Positions 34,710 through 43,709 of a stretch of DNA of 44,828 nucleotides are shown in pieces (within the stretch, counting starts at the first letter, position 1; every line of letters starts with the position of its first letter). The notes beneath the pieces were generated by a model. The model worked only from the letters and a program-made list of their open reading frames with translations, did not search any database and was not told where the DNA came from. A program made the position numbers and the translations under genes. Where the stretch lies: NCBI GenBank assembly GCA_027858955.1, contig JAQIBR010000106.1:1-44828 (forward strand), read 5' to 3'. The stretch comes from Bacteroidales bacterium (GTDB lineage: Bacteria > Bacteroidota > Bacteroidia > Bacteroidales > UBA12170).

Positions 34710-36524
34710 ATGAAAAATAATATCTTTAAGATATTGATATTCTTCACGTTAATTAGTCAAATAAAAGGCTATAGCCAAAACGATATCACATATCCTAATG
34801 AATCAAAGACAAGCTATTGCAATCCTGTCGATATCGACTATTCCTATATGACTCATTACGCTCATAAGGGAGTTTCTTATCGCTCTGGAGCGGATCCGGC
34901 AGTTATTAATTTTAAAGGCAATTACTATATGTTTGTTACCCGATCGCATGGCTATTGGATGTCGAATGATATGAGCAACTGGAAATTTATTCAACCTCAA
35001 AGTTGGTATTTCAATGGCTCAAATGCGCCTGCAGCGGCTGTTTTAGGTGATAAAGTAATTGTTTTAGGTGATCCATCTGGAATTGGAGCTGTTATCGAAA
35101 CCAGTAATCCAGAATTAGGCGATTGGGAAACAAATTATTGCGTTATTCCTTTTGGAATACAAGATCCTGGTTTATTTGTGGACGATGACGGTAAAGTATA
35201 TTTATATGAAGGCTCCTCAAATACCTATCCACTTCTTGGGGTTGAACTTGATCCCGATAATTGTTTTTTACCAAAAACAGAGCAAAAAGAATTGATAAAG
35301 TTAGATCCTGAGATTCACGGTTGGGAACGATTCGGGCAAAATCACAACTCTGATATAACTCCCTTTATCGAAGGTCCATGGATGAGCAAACACAATGGAA
35401 AATATTATTTGGAATATGGTGCTCCCGGAACTCAGTGGAATATATATGGAGATGGCGTTTATATTAGCGATTATCCATTAGGACCATTTGAATATGCACC
35501 TTACAATCCTATTTCCTATAAACCTCACGGTTTTATAAATGGCGCCGGACATGGAAGCACAGTAAAGGATAATAATGGAAATTATTGGCATTACGGAACT
35601 ATGGTAATTGGAGTAAACTATTATTTTGAAAGAAGAATCGGTCTTTTTCCTGCAGGTTTTGAAAACGATGGCCAAATGTATGTGAATACAGCATATGGTG
35701 ATTATCCCCATTTTTTACCAAATACAGAAGTTGAAAACCATAAAGAAAGATTTACAAATTGGATGTTGTTATCCTATAAAAAGCCTGTAAAAGTCAGCTC
35801 CTTTAATCAAAATGTTCCGATGAATGTAAATGAAAGTAATGAAACGGGTTATCACTTAACAAAAGAAAAGCCGGATTACAGTGCCGACATGCTGAATGAT
35901 GAAAATATCAGAACCTATTGGGTAGCTGAAAATAATGATGACCAAATTGAAGTGGAAATCGATTTGGAGAAAATAATGACCATAAATGCTATGCAAATTA
36001 ATTTTCAAGAGTTTAATGCCAATACTTTCACTCGTGAAGCTAGCTCTGCTCAGCAATTCATCGTTGAGAAATCGACAGACGGCAAAAACTGGACGGTTTT
36101 GGTTGATTATTCTGAAAACACTAAAGATGTTCCGCACGCATACATTGAATTAACTCAATCAGTAAAAGCTCGCTTTCTGCGCTTTAAAAATATTCACAAT
36201 CCAAATAAATACTTAGCTATTTCGGAGTTTCGTATTTTTGGAAATGGAAATGGCGCTAAACCCAAAATGCCAAAGAATTTTAAGGTTATCAACCAATCTG
36301 ATGCAAGGAATGCAGATTTATCGTGGGATAAGGTAAAAAATGCTCAGGGCTATGTAGTTTATTGGGGGATTTCGGCCGATAAACTAAATAATTCCGCTTT
36401 AATTTACGATGAGAATTTATATGCCTTACGCGCCCTAAATAAAGACATTATATATTATTTTCAAGTTGAAGCTTTTAATGAAAACGGTATGAGTAAACGT
36501 TCTAAAATCTTGAAAATCGACTAA
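34710..36524 (+). CDS. GH43-clan glycoside hydrolase with F5/8C and FN3 domains
   Basis: The 604-residue protein has a type I signal peptide (about 1-22, ending KGYSQ). A five-bladed beta propeller (about 35-340) shows the clan GH-F triad: Asp62 in RSGADPAV as base, Asp152 in IQDPGLFVDDDG, and Glu221 in FIEGPWM as acid. A discoidin/F5-8C-like domain (about 385-515, EVEIDLEKIMTINAMQINFQ) and an FN3 domain (about 520-604, ADLSWDKVKNAQGYVVYWG) follow. It probably removes a side-chain pentose or galactose-type unit; the subfamily is not identified. A perfect 11-bp inverted repeat follows the gene and separates it from the downstream GH3. Confidence 0.83.
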   Translation: MKNNIFKILIFFTLISQIKGYSQNDITYPNESKTSYCNPVDIDYSYMTHYAHKGVSYRSGADPAVINFKGNYYMFVTRSHGYWMSNDMSNWKFIQPQSWYFNGSNAPAAAVLGDKVIVLGDPSGIGAVIETSNPELGDWETNYCVIPFGIQDPGLFVDDDGKVYLYEGSSNTYPLLGVELDPDNCFLPKTEQKELIKLDPEIHGWERFGQNHNSDITPFIEGPWMSKHNGKYYLEYGAPGTQWNIYGDGVYISDYPLGPFEYAPYNPISYKPHGFINGAGHGSTVKDNNGNYWHYGTMVIGVNYYFERRIGLFPAGFENDGQMYVNTAYGDYPHFLPNTEVENHKERFTNWMLLSYKKPVKVSSFNQNVPMNVNESNETGYHLTKEKPDYSADMLNDENIRTYWVAENNDDQIEVEIDLEKIMTINAMQINFQEFNANTFTREASSAQQFIVEKSTDGKNWTVLVDYSENTKDVPHAYIELTQSVKARFLRFKNIHNPNKYLAISEFRIFGNGNGAKPKMPKNFKVINQSDARNADLSWDKVKNAQGYVVYWGISADKLNNSALIYDENLYALRALNKDIIYYFQVEAFNENGMSKRSKILKID

Positions 36525-36533
36525 ATTATAAAG

Positions 36534-36566
36534 AGACCTGACAGTTTTTAAAAACCTGTCAGGTCT
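36534..36566. repeat. Perfect 11-bp inverted repeat within the plus operon
   Basis: AGACCTGACAG (36534-36544) pairs with CTGTCAGGTCT (36556-36566) around an 11-nt loop TTTTTAAAAAC. The same ACCTGACAGG palindrome is a common dispersed repeat in Bacteroidota. It ends 20 bp before the GH3 start and could attenuate transcription or stabilise the upstream message. It lacks a trailing T-run, so it is not called a terminator. Confidence 0.7.
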
Positions 36567-36586
36567 AAAGAATAAAAATCTTAAAC

Positions 36587-38851
36587 ATGAAACACAAACA
36601 TTTATACCTATTGCTTTTAATATCCATCTTGCCATTTCTTACAAGTTGTGATTTATCTACTGGCAATAATCAAACTGAATTCAGTTCAAAAAAGGATCAA
36701 ATACGAGAAACCTTTTTAGACAGCTTGATGCAAGAGATGACATTAGAAGAAAAGATAGGTCAAACCGTGCTTTTTTCCGCAGGTTGGAATGTTACCGGCC
36801 CAACTCTAGATGAAAATTATATAATCTATTTAAGAGACGGAATGCTTGGTGCTATATTCAATATGCATTCTGCTAAAGGATCAAAAGAATTTCAAAAAAT
36901 TGCAGTTGAAGAAACCCGCTTAGGAATTCCTCTTCTGTTTGGATATGATGTTATTCACGGGCATAAAACAATTTTCCCCATCTCCTTGGGCGAGGCAGCT
37001 TCATGGGATATGGAAATGATTGAAAAAGCATCGCGAATAGCAGCCGAAGAAGCATCTTCAACAGGAATTAATTGGACCTTTGCTCCAATGGTTGATATTG
37101 CACGAGACCCACGGTGGGGAAGAGTTTCAGAAGGTGCAGGAGAAGATGTTTATTTAGGTGTTCAAGTCGCCAAAGCTCGTGTTCAAGGTTTTCAAGGAAA
37201 CGATTTATCAAAATACAATACAATTCTTGCGTGTGCAAAACATTATGCCGCTTATGGAGCTCCAATAGCCGGAAGAGATTACAATACGGTTGATATGTCA
37301 GAAAGAGAACTTAGAACTACATATTTACCTCCATTTAAGGCCGCTGTTGATGCTGGTGTATCAACTTTTATGACTGCATTTAATGAACTGAATGGAGTTC
37401 CCGCATCCGGTAATAAATTTTTATTGACTGATATTCTTAGAGAAGAATGGGGTTTTGAAGGCTTTGTTGTTACCGATTATACCTCAATCAATGAAATGAT
37501 TCCTCACGGATTTTCAAAAGATGAAAAGCAAGCCGGAGAGCAAGCTATCAATGCGGGTGTTGATATGGATATGCAAGGCGGTATCTTTTTGAGAAATTTA
37601 GAAACTCTACTCGCCGAAGGCAAAGTATCTGAAAAAAGAATTAATGATGCTGCAAGATCAATTTTGGATATGAAGTATCAATTGGGTTTGTTTGAAGATC
37701 CTTATCGATATATCGATACTCAAAGAGAAAAAGAAACGCTATCGAAACCAAAATATTTAGAAGCCGCCAGAGATATGGCACGCAAATCGATGGTTTTATT
37801 GAAAAATGATAATCAGCTATTACCACTATCAAAAAATAAGAAAATAGCCTTAATTGGTCCTCTTGCTAAAGATGATCGTGAAATTATTGGTTCCTGGGCA
37901 GCACAAGGAGATAGAACCGGAACTGCGATAAGCGTTTTTGAAGGTATAGATGACTTATTAGGCTCTGACAAAAATATAATTTATGCCAAAGGTTGTGAAA
38001 TTAACGATGATGACCAATCTAATTTTAAGCAAGCTGTTCTTGCGGCAAAACAAGCGGATGTGGTAGTGATGGTTATGGGTGAGTCTCACCAAATGAGTGG
38101 CGAAGCAGCCAGCCGAACTAATTTAGATCTTCCCGGTGTTCAAAAAGAATTAATTGCCGAAATAAAAAAGACTGGTAAACCATTAGTAATTATTTTAATG
38201 AATGGTCGACCATTAACCTTAGAATATGAAAACAAAGTTGCTGATGCTATTTTAGAAGCTTGGTGGTCAGGCACTATGGGAGGCGCAGCTATTGCTGACC
38301 TACTTTATGGCGAATACAATCCTTCTGGGAAATTGCCAATTACTTTTCCGCGAAATGTTGGGCAAATCCCAATATATTATAATGCAAAAAATACCGGCAG
38401 ACCTTATAATCCAGTATTACCACATAATACTTATTGGTCAAGATATCTCGATGTGGATAATTCTCCTCTTTATCCTTTTGGATATGGATTAAGTTACACT
38501 TCTTTCGAATACACTGATTTAATACTCAATAAACAAGAATATAGTTTTGACGAAGATATAAACATCAGGGTTACACTATCAAATACTGGAAAATATGATG
38601 GCGAAGAAGTTGTTCAACTATATGTTCAAGATCTAGTAGGCAATGTTACTCGGCCTTTAAAAGAGCTTAAGGGCTTTGAAAAAGTATACTTAAAATCAAG
38701 CGAGAGTCAGCTTGTTTCATTTACAATAAACTCTGACGATTTGGCTTTTTACAATTTGGATATGTCGTTTAAAGCAGAGGCCGGAGAATTTAAAGTTTTT
38801 GTCGGAACAAATAGCGACGATGTTCTTGAATCAAAATTTATTCTTAAATAA
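36587..38851 (+). CDS. GH3 beta-glucosidase, lipoprotein (second copy)
   Basis: The 754-residue lipoprotein (lipobox FLTSC, Cys21) is a close paralogue of the GH3 at 14538. It shares PMVDIARDPRWGR, CAKHYAAYGAPIAGRDYNT, the nucleophile loop GFVVTDYTSINEM (Asp297), GESHQMSGEAASR and the C-terminal fibronectin-like VTRPLKELKGFEK. The barrel, sandwich and FnIII domains are all full length. It is probably an exo-beta-glucosidase acting on oligosaccharides in the periplasm. Having one GH3 on each divergent operon suggests different linkage or chain-length preferences, or back-up activity. The gene is 13 bp upstream of the GH97. Confidence 0.93.
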   Translation: MKHKHLYLLLLISILPFLTSCDLSTGNNQTEFSSKKDQIRETFLDSLMQEMTLEEKIGQTVLFSAGWNVTGPTLDENYIIYLRDGMLGAIFNMHSAKGSKEFQKIAVEETRLGIPLLFGYDVIHGHKTIFPISLGEAASWDMEMIEKASRIAAEEASSTGINWTFAPMVDIARDPRWGRVSEGAGEDVYLGVQVAKARVQGFQGNDLSKYNTILACAKHYAAYGAPIAGRDYNTVDMSERELRTTYLPPFKAAVDAGVSTFMTAFNELNGVPASGNKFLLTDILREEWGFEGFVVTDYTSINEMIPHGFSKDEKQAGEQAINAGVDMDMQGGIFLRNLETLLAEGKVSEKRINDAARSILDMKYQLGLFEDPYRYIDTQREKETLSKPKYLEAARDMARKSMVLLKNDNQLLPLSKNKKIALIGPLAKDDREIIGSWAAQGDRTGTAISVFEGIDDLLGSDKNIIYAKGCEINDDDQSNFKQAVLAAKQADVVVMVMGESHQMSGEAASRTNLDLPGVQKELIAEIKKTGKPLVIILMNGRPLTLEYENKVADAILEAWWSGTMGGAAIADLLYGEYNPSGKLPITFPRNVGQIPIYYNAKNTGRPYNPVLPHNTYWSRYLDVDNSPLYPFGYGLSYTSFEYTDLILNKQEYSFDEDINIRVTLSNTGKYDGEEVVQLYVQDLVGNVTRPLKELKGFEKVYLKSSESQLVSFTINSDDLAFYNLDMSFKAEAGEFKVFVGTNSDDVLESKFILK

Positions 38852-38864
38852 CAAATAAAACAAA

Positions 38865-40931
38865 ATGAAAATGCGAAAACTAATATCGATTTTTATTATT
38901 GCAATCAATTTAGTTAGCTGTAATTCAAAGCTGCCGACAGATAGTTTGCAAATAAATTCACCAAATAATAATCTGCAACTTTCCTTTTTTCTTACAGAAA
39001 ATAATACACCTGCATATACTGTTATTCACAAAAACAATTTTATTATTGATACTTCTACTATTGCGATTGTTTTAAAAAATGCCCCTGAATTAAAAGAAAA
39101 ATTTTCAATCATTGAAAGCAATAAAAATTCATTTGATGAAACTTGGGAGCCTATTTGGGGTGAGAATAAAGAGATTCGGAATAATTACAACGAATTAAGA
39201 GTTCATCTTCAAGAAAAAACAGAATTGAAAAGAGAATTTTTTATTGTTTTTAAAATCTTCAATGATGGTGTAGGATTTAGATATGAGTTTCCAAAACAAA
39301 AGCATTTAAACGAGGTAATTATTTTAGATGAGCAAACGCAATTTCACCTAACAGGTGACCATACAGCCTGGTGGATTCCTGCCGATTTTGACAGCTACGA
39401 ATATCATTATACAAAATCCAGAGTAACAGAAATTAATGCTGTTGATGCAGGCTACGAGCAACGCCACGATCGTCATAGCAATAATTTAAAAGCTGTTAAT
39501 ACTCCAGTTACATTAAAAACAGATGATGGTTTATACTTAAGTTTTCACGAAGCCAATCTGACCAATTATTCAGGTATGACTTTGGCTGTTAAAGATGATT
39601 TTATTCTTCAATCGGAGCTAGTGCCTGCTTTAGACGGAAATACTGTAAAAGTTCAAACGCCTTTCATAACGCCATGGAGAACCATTCAAATTGCAGAAAA
39701 AGCGGGCGATTTAATCAGTAGCAATTTGATTCTCAATCTGAACGAGCCAAATGTTCTGGAAAACACTTCATGGATTAAACCTATGAAGTATAATGGAGTT
39801 TGGTGGGAAATTCATATTGGGAAATCTTCGTGGGATTACGGTACAGGTAAACACGGTGCAAATACAGCCAACACTAAAAAGTATATCGACTTTGCAGCAA
39901 AAAACAATATTCATGGTGTTTTGGTCGAAGGCTGGAATACAGGCTGGAAAGATTGGGGCGATAAAACTTTTAGTTTAACAGAGCCTTATCCTGATTTTGA
40001 TATCGCAGAAATTGTACGCTACGGCAAAGAAAAAGGCGTTGAATTAATCGGACATCATGAAACATTTGGAAATGTTGCTCTTTACGATTCAATTGTAGAT
40101 AGTGCTTTCAAATATTATAGCGATTTAGGTATTCAAAATGTAAAAACCGGTTATGCTGCAGGCTTGCTTCCACAAGAATTCCATCACGGACAATATATGG
40201 TAAACCATTATAGGAAAGTGGTTGAACTAGCAGCAAAATATCATATTAATGTTGATGTACACGAACCCATAAAAGCAACTGGTATCAGAAGAACATATCC
40301 TAATATGATGACTCAAGAAGGAGTAAAAGGTATGGAATATAATGCATGGGGAAATGGAAATCCGCCTGATCATACTACCATAATTCCTTTCACCAGGTGC
40401 TTAGGTGGACCGATAGATTACACTCCCGGTATTTTTGATATTAAATTCGAATCAGAAAAAAAAGATCAATATGTAAGATCAACTCTGGCAAAACAATTGG
40501 TCTTATATGTTGTGCTTTACAGTCCTTTGCAAATGGTTGCCGATTTGCCAGAGAATTATGAAAACATCCCAGCTTTTCAATTTATTAAAGACGTTCCCAC
40601 AGACTGGGATCAAACTCTTGTTTTAAATGGCGAAATAGGAGAATTTATAAGCATAGCAAGAAAAGAAAAAAATACGGAGAATTGGTTCGTCGGTAGTATT
40701 ACCAACGAAGAAGCAAGAGAGTTAACTATTTCTTTGGATTTTTTAAACGAAGGGAAACAATATATAGCCAAAGTTTATTCTGATGCTGATAATACACATT
40801 GGGAAAGTAAACCAACATTATATGCAGTAAAAGAGCAAGAAGTATCTAAGAATAGTGAATTAATTTTATCTTTGGCTGCCGGTGGAGGTTGTGCAATATC
40901 TATTCATCTAATCACTAAACAAAACAATTAA
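38865..40931 (+). CDS. GH97 alpha-glycosidase, SusB-like (predicted inverting)
   Basis: The 688-residue lipoprotein (lipobox NLVSC, Cys19) has the GH97 N-terminal beta-sandwich (about 25-290), a catalytic TIM barrel (KYNGVWWEIHIGKSSWDYG, then about 310-580) and a C-terminal sheet domain. Predicted catalytic and calcium-linked acids are Glu399 (HHETFGN), Glu467 (DVHEPIKATG) and Glu491 (GMEYNAWGNG). Their spacing agrees with my recollection of the SusB residues. Where retaining GH97 members have a nucleophile Asp, this protein reads VKTGYA, with Gly; that matches the inverting, alpha-glucosidase-like subgroup. It would remove alpha-linked glucose, an activity that stands out next to GH3 and GH144. 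The gene ends 1 nt before the MFS start. Confidence 0.92.
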   Translation: MKMRKLISIFIIAINLVSCNSKLPTDSLQINSPNNNLQLSFFLTENNTPAYTVIHKNNFIIDTSTIAIVLKNAPELKEKFSIIESNKNSFDETWEPIWGENKEIRNNYNELRVHLQEKTELKREFFIVFKIFNDGVGFRYEFPKQKHLNEVIILDEQTQFHLTGDHTAWWIPADFDSYEYHYTKSRVTEINAVDAGYEQRHDRHSNNLKAVNTPVTLKTDDGLYLSFHEANLTNYSGMTLAVKDDFILQSELVPALDGNTVKVQTPFITPWRTIQIAEKAGDLISSNLILNLNEPNVLENTSWIKPMKYNGVWWEIHIGKSSWDYGTGKHGANTANTKKYIDFAAKNNIHGVLVEGWNTGWKDWGDKTFSLTEPYPDFDIAEIVRYGKEKGVELIGHHETFGNVALYDSIVDSAFKYYSDLGIQNVKTGYAAGLLPQEFHHGQYMVNHYRKVVELAAKYHINVDVHEPIKATGIRRTYPNMMTQEGVKGMEYNAWGNGNPPDHTTIIPFTRCLGGPIDYTPGIFDIKFESEKKDQYVRSTLAKQLVLYVVLYSPLQMVADLPENYENIPAFQFIKDVPTDWDQTLVLNGEIGEFISIARKEKNTENWFVGSITNEEARELTISLDFLNEGKQYIAKVYSDADNTHWESKPTLYAVKEQEVSKNSELILSLAAGGGCAISIHLITKQNN

Positions 40932-40932
40932 A

Positions 40933-42381
40933 ATGAGCAAATCATCAAATAAAAGAATCAATATTTATTTTGCCACCATTGTGATTACTTTGGGAGGTTT
41001 ACTATTTGGATATGATACCGGAGTTATAAACGGAACACAGTTTTATTTCTCGAAATACTTTGAGTTAACAGGTGCTTTAAAAGGCTTTATTGTAAGTAGC
41101 GCCCTTTTAGGTGCACTTGCTGGTGCTGCGTTTTCAGGATTGCTGAGTAAAAATATTGGCAGAAAAAACTCCTTAATAGTTGCTGCCCTATTATTTACGG
41201 TGTCTGCCTGGGGCTCTGGATTACCGAGTATATTACCTGAATCAATTACTTTAATGGTTATTTTCAGATTACTTGGCGGCATTGCCATTGGAATAGCTTC
41301 GATGAATGCACCAATGTATATCGCTGAAATTGCTCCTGCCAAGAAAAGAGGCAATCTTGTTACTTTTTATCAACTCGCCATTGTAATTGGATTCTTTGTT
41401 GTATTCCTGGCAACCTATTTTATAGGAAATGGGATGAGCGAGCAAGAAAATATTACGACAGGATGGAGATATATGTTTTGGTCGGAATTAATACCGGCAT
41501 CATTGTTTTTAGTGCTTTTGTTTTTTGTTCCGAAAAGTCCGCGCTGGCTTATGTTGAAAGGAAGAGAAGATGAAGCTAAAGCTATACTAGTTAGAATTCA
41601 TGGAGAGAAAATTGCAAATAAAGAGATTGTCGAAATCAGAGATTCAATTATTAAGGATGGCAATGGCGCAAAACCTTCAATCTTTTCAAAATCATTGCTT
41701 CCAATTATAATTATCGGAACCATTCTTTCTGTTTTACAACAATTTACCGGAATTAATGCCGTGCTCTACTATGGTGCAGATATCTTTGAACAAGCATTAG
41801 GATTTGGACAGGAAGATGTTTTAATGCAACAAATCCTCTTGGCAACTGTAAACTTGTTATTCACTTTCATTGCTATGTTTACAGTAGATAAACTGGGAAG
41901 AAAACCCTTATTAATAATCGGTGGTTTTGGTATGCTTGTCGGCTTCCTGATGATGGGATTTACCTTATATTTTAGCGATTATTCTCAATTAAACTCAGCT
42001 GGCTTACCAACAATTTCTACTACTGAAGGAATAATAAGCTTAGTAGGAATTCTAATATTTATCGGATCTTTTGCCATGTCGATGGGACCTGTGGTTTGGG
42101 TAATATTATCTGAAATATTCCCCAATAGAATCCGTAGTGTTGCCATGTCGATTGCAGTAGCAGGACAATGGCTAGCTAACTACTTTGTTTCTCAATCTTT
42201 CCCAATGATTGTGGAAAGTGATGCCAATAAATTACAAATGGATGGAGGTATTTGGAATAACGCTCTCCCCTATTTTCTTTTTTCAGGATTTATAGTACTG
42301 ATAATCTTATTTGTATGGAAATTTATTCCTGAAACAAAAGGAAAAACTTTAGAAGAAATGGAAGCTGTATTTGAGAGGTAA
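40933..42381 (+). CDS. MFS sugar porter (sugar:H+ symporter)
   Basis: The 482-residue inner-membrane transporter of the sugar porter family (XylE/GLUT-like) has 12 hydrophobic segments and the family signatures: FGYDTGVINGTQ in helix 1, GRKNS after helix 2, PKSPRWLMLKGR after helix 6, QQFTGINAVLYYG in helix 7, DKLGRKPLLIIGG, and the C-terminal PETKGKTLEEME. It has no signal peptide. It most likely imports the monosaccharide released in the periplasm, plausibly glucose, by proton symport. As last gene of the plus operon, starting 1 nt after GH97 and followed by a terminator, it links extracytoplasmic hydrolysis to uptake. Confidence 0.95.
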   Translation: MSKSSNKRINIYFATIVITLGGLLFGYDTGVINGTQFYFSKYFELTGALKGFIVSSALLGALAGAAFSGLLSKNIGRKNSLIVAALLFTVSAWGSGLPSILPESITLMVIFRLLGGIAIGIASMNAPMYIAEIAPAKKRGNLVTFYQLAIVIGFFVVFLATYFIGNGMSEQENITTGWRYMFWSELIPASLFLVLLFFVPKSPRWLMLKGREDEAKAILVRIHGEKIANKEIVEIRDSIIKDGNGAKPSIFSKSLLPIIIIGTILSVLQQFTGINAVLYYGADIFEQALGFGQEDVLMQQILLATVNLLFTFIAMFTVDKLGRKPLLIIGGFGMLVGFLMMGFTLYFSDYSQLNSAGLPTISTTEGIISLVGILIFIGSFAMSMGPVVWVILSEIFPNRIRSVAMSIAVAGQWLANYFVSQSFPMIVESDANKLQMDGGIWNNALPYFLFSGFIVLIILFVWKFIPETKGKTLEEMEAVFER

Positions 42382-42401
42382 AATCTTTCAATGCTATTCT
42401 T

Positions 42402-42438
42402 AAAAAAGATGCGGTCTAAATAGGCGGTATCTTTTTTT
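42402..42438. terminator. Bidirectional AT-stem terminator
   Basis: AAAAAAGAT (42402-42410) pairs with ATCTTTTTT (42429-42437) around an 18-nt loop and is followed by T. The stem gives a U-run in either direction. It lies between convergent genes (MFS stop at 42381, acyltransferase stop at 42465), so it can end both transcripts. Confidence 0.6.
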
Positions 42439-42464
42439 ATGTCCAAAAAAAAATGCTTTCCGAT

Positions 42465-43295
42465 TTATTTTTCCTCCAACTCGTATACTTGAGCACGCAC
42501 TTTTTGAGCCCATTCCAAATGAGACATCGATTTATCAAACGTAAGATATGATATGGGTTTTCCTATCTTAACTTTTATGGTTTTATTTCTCTTTCTAAAC
42601 GCTTCATGAGGCAAGAGTGCTAATTCAAGATTTAATTTAATTCTTAAAAATTTCCTTATTGTATAAATCGTATAAAACAAAGGGGAATTTCTATTGTAGA
42701 AATAAAAAGGAACTATATCTCTTTGACTTGAAATAGCTTTTGTAATAAAACTTTTTTGCCAAGGCTGATCCTGTACTTTTCCATCAAACCGTCTCGAGAC
42801 CAAACCTGCAGGAAAATGTGTTATTGGAATATCGGAATTATATACTTCCTCCAATGCAGTTAGATACTCTCTGGAAGAACGACCAAAAACATTTACTGCA
42901 GCAACCAATGGCCGCATATGTGGTGCAAACATAAAAGCATCATTCGCAATTGCCCTAAGGTCGCCGTATTTTTCAGCTACAGTATTGGTTAGCACCAATC
43001 CATCTATCACACCTAAGGGATGATTGGCGGCAAAGAAGCACTTTCTGCTTTCTGGAAGGTTTTCTAACCCTTCAACATCGATAGTTATATTAAACTCTTC
43101 GATCATTTTAGTAAGAAAATCTATGCCAACACTCTCTGAATTCTTAGTGAGAAGATGATTTAGTTCTTTTTGCCAGATAATTCTTGAAATTAACTTAATG
43201 ACAAATCTAGGCAGCTTTTTTAATAGCTTGGAATCGCCTTCTTCAATAATCTTCGCTATATCAATATATTTAATGTCTTTAGTTGGTTCTGTCAT
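42465..43295 (-). CDS. PlsC-type lysophospholipid acyltransferase family protein
   Basis: The 276-residue protein has the acyltransferase HX(5)D-type motif in AANHPLGVIDG (His92, Asp98) and a FPAGLVSRR block in the place of the usual EGTR/PEG motif. RDIVPFYFYNRNS follows. A basic, helical N-terminus (LKKLPRFVIKLISRIIWQK) suggests membrane association at the cytoplasmic face. It transfers a fatty-acyl group to a glycerol-phosphate-type or amino-acid-lipid acceptor. Glycine-lipid O-acyltransferases (GlsA) of Bacteroidota have a similar size and motif and are an alternative, although no GlsB partner is adjacent. The gene is monocistronic and appears unrelated to the PUL. Confidence 0.83.
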   Translation of the reverse strand: MTEPTKDIKYIDIAKIIEEGDSKLLKKLPRFVIKLISRIIWQKELNHLLTKNSESVGIDFLTKMIEEFNITIDVEGLENLPESRKCFFAANHPLGVIDGLVLTNTVAEKYGDLRAIANDAFMFAPHMRPLVAAVNVFGRSSREYLTALEEVYNSDIPITHFPAGLVSRRFDGKVQDQPWQKSFITKAISSQRDIVPFYFYNRNSPLFYTIYTIRKFLRIKLNLELALLPHEAFRKRNKTIKVKIGKPISYLTFDKSMSHLEWAQKVRAQVYELEEK

Positions 43296-43368
43296 TTATC
43301 AAGGTATTGTTAATGTTTCCCAAAATTACACCATAATGATGCCTCTGGTATACAAAAATCGGCGGCCA

Positions 43369-43376
43369 CAAAAGTA
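43369..43376 (-). promoter_or_regulatory. Candidate -7 element for the acyltransferase gene
   Basis: Minus-strand TACTTTTG matches TAnnTTTG, 73 nt upstream of the ATG. A second match (TAATTTTG, 43328-43321) lies closer to the gene. Neither has a clear -33. Confidence 0.3.
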
Positions 43377-43463
43377 AGAAAAAAAGAGAATGTTCATGGT
43401 ATAATATAAGTTATAAGAAGGATTTTCAATATATAGCCTAATAGTCTATAGCTTATATATTTA

Positions 43464-43592
43464 GAGACCTTTAAAAACCAGTTTTTGTCATCTTGAGCGA
43501 AACGAAAGATCTCATATAATATTGATATAAAGCACGATAAGATTCTTCACTGCGTTCAGAATGACATCTTATTTTAGTTTTGCAAAGGTCTC
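43464..43592. repeat. MITE-like element with nested inverted repeats
   Basis: Outer arms GAGACCTTT (43464-43472) and AAAGGTCTC (43584-43592) are perfect inverted repeats. Inside, TGTCATCTTGAGCGAAACG (from 43486) is mirrored imperfectly by CTGCGTTCAGAATGACA (to about 43566), with AAGATCT/AGATTCTT-type sequence nearer the centre. This GTCATTCTGAACG-type sequence is a dispersed intergenic repeat in many Bacteroidota. It has no coding capacity. The element and the following terminator account for most of the 43296-43709 gap; the rest is AT-rich with only promoter-like matches. Confidence 0.65.
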
Positions 43593-43599
43593 ATTTAAT

Positions 43600-43632
43600 A
43601 AAAAAAGCGCCGAACTCCTTCGAATCCGGCGC
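43600..43632 (-). terminator. Intrinsic terminator downstream of the partial GH3
   Basis: On the minus strand GCGCCG (43632-43627) pairs with CGGCGC (43612-43607) and is followed by seven T residues (43606-43600). This GC-rich stem with a U-run stands out in AT-rich DNA and lies about 80 nt past the stop of the GH3 gene. Confidence 0.75.
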
Positions 43633-43709
43633 CAACTAATAAATGTTAAAATAGGGCTCTTAATATTGTATAAAACATTAGTGATTTATTCTAATGTACA
43701 TTCTTAATT

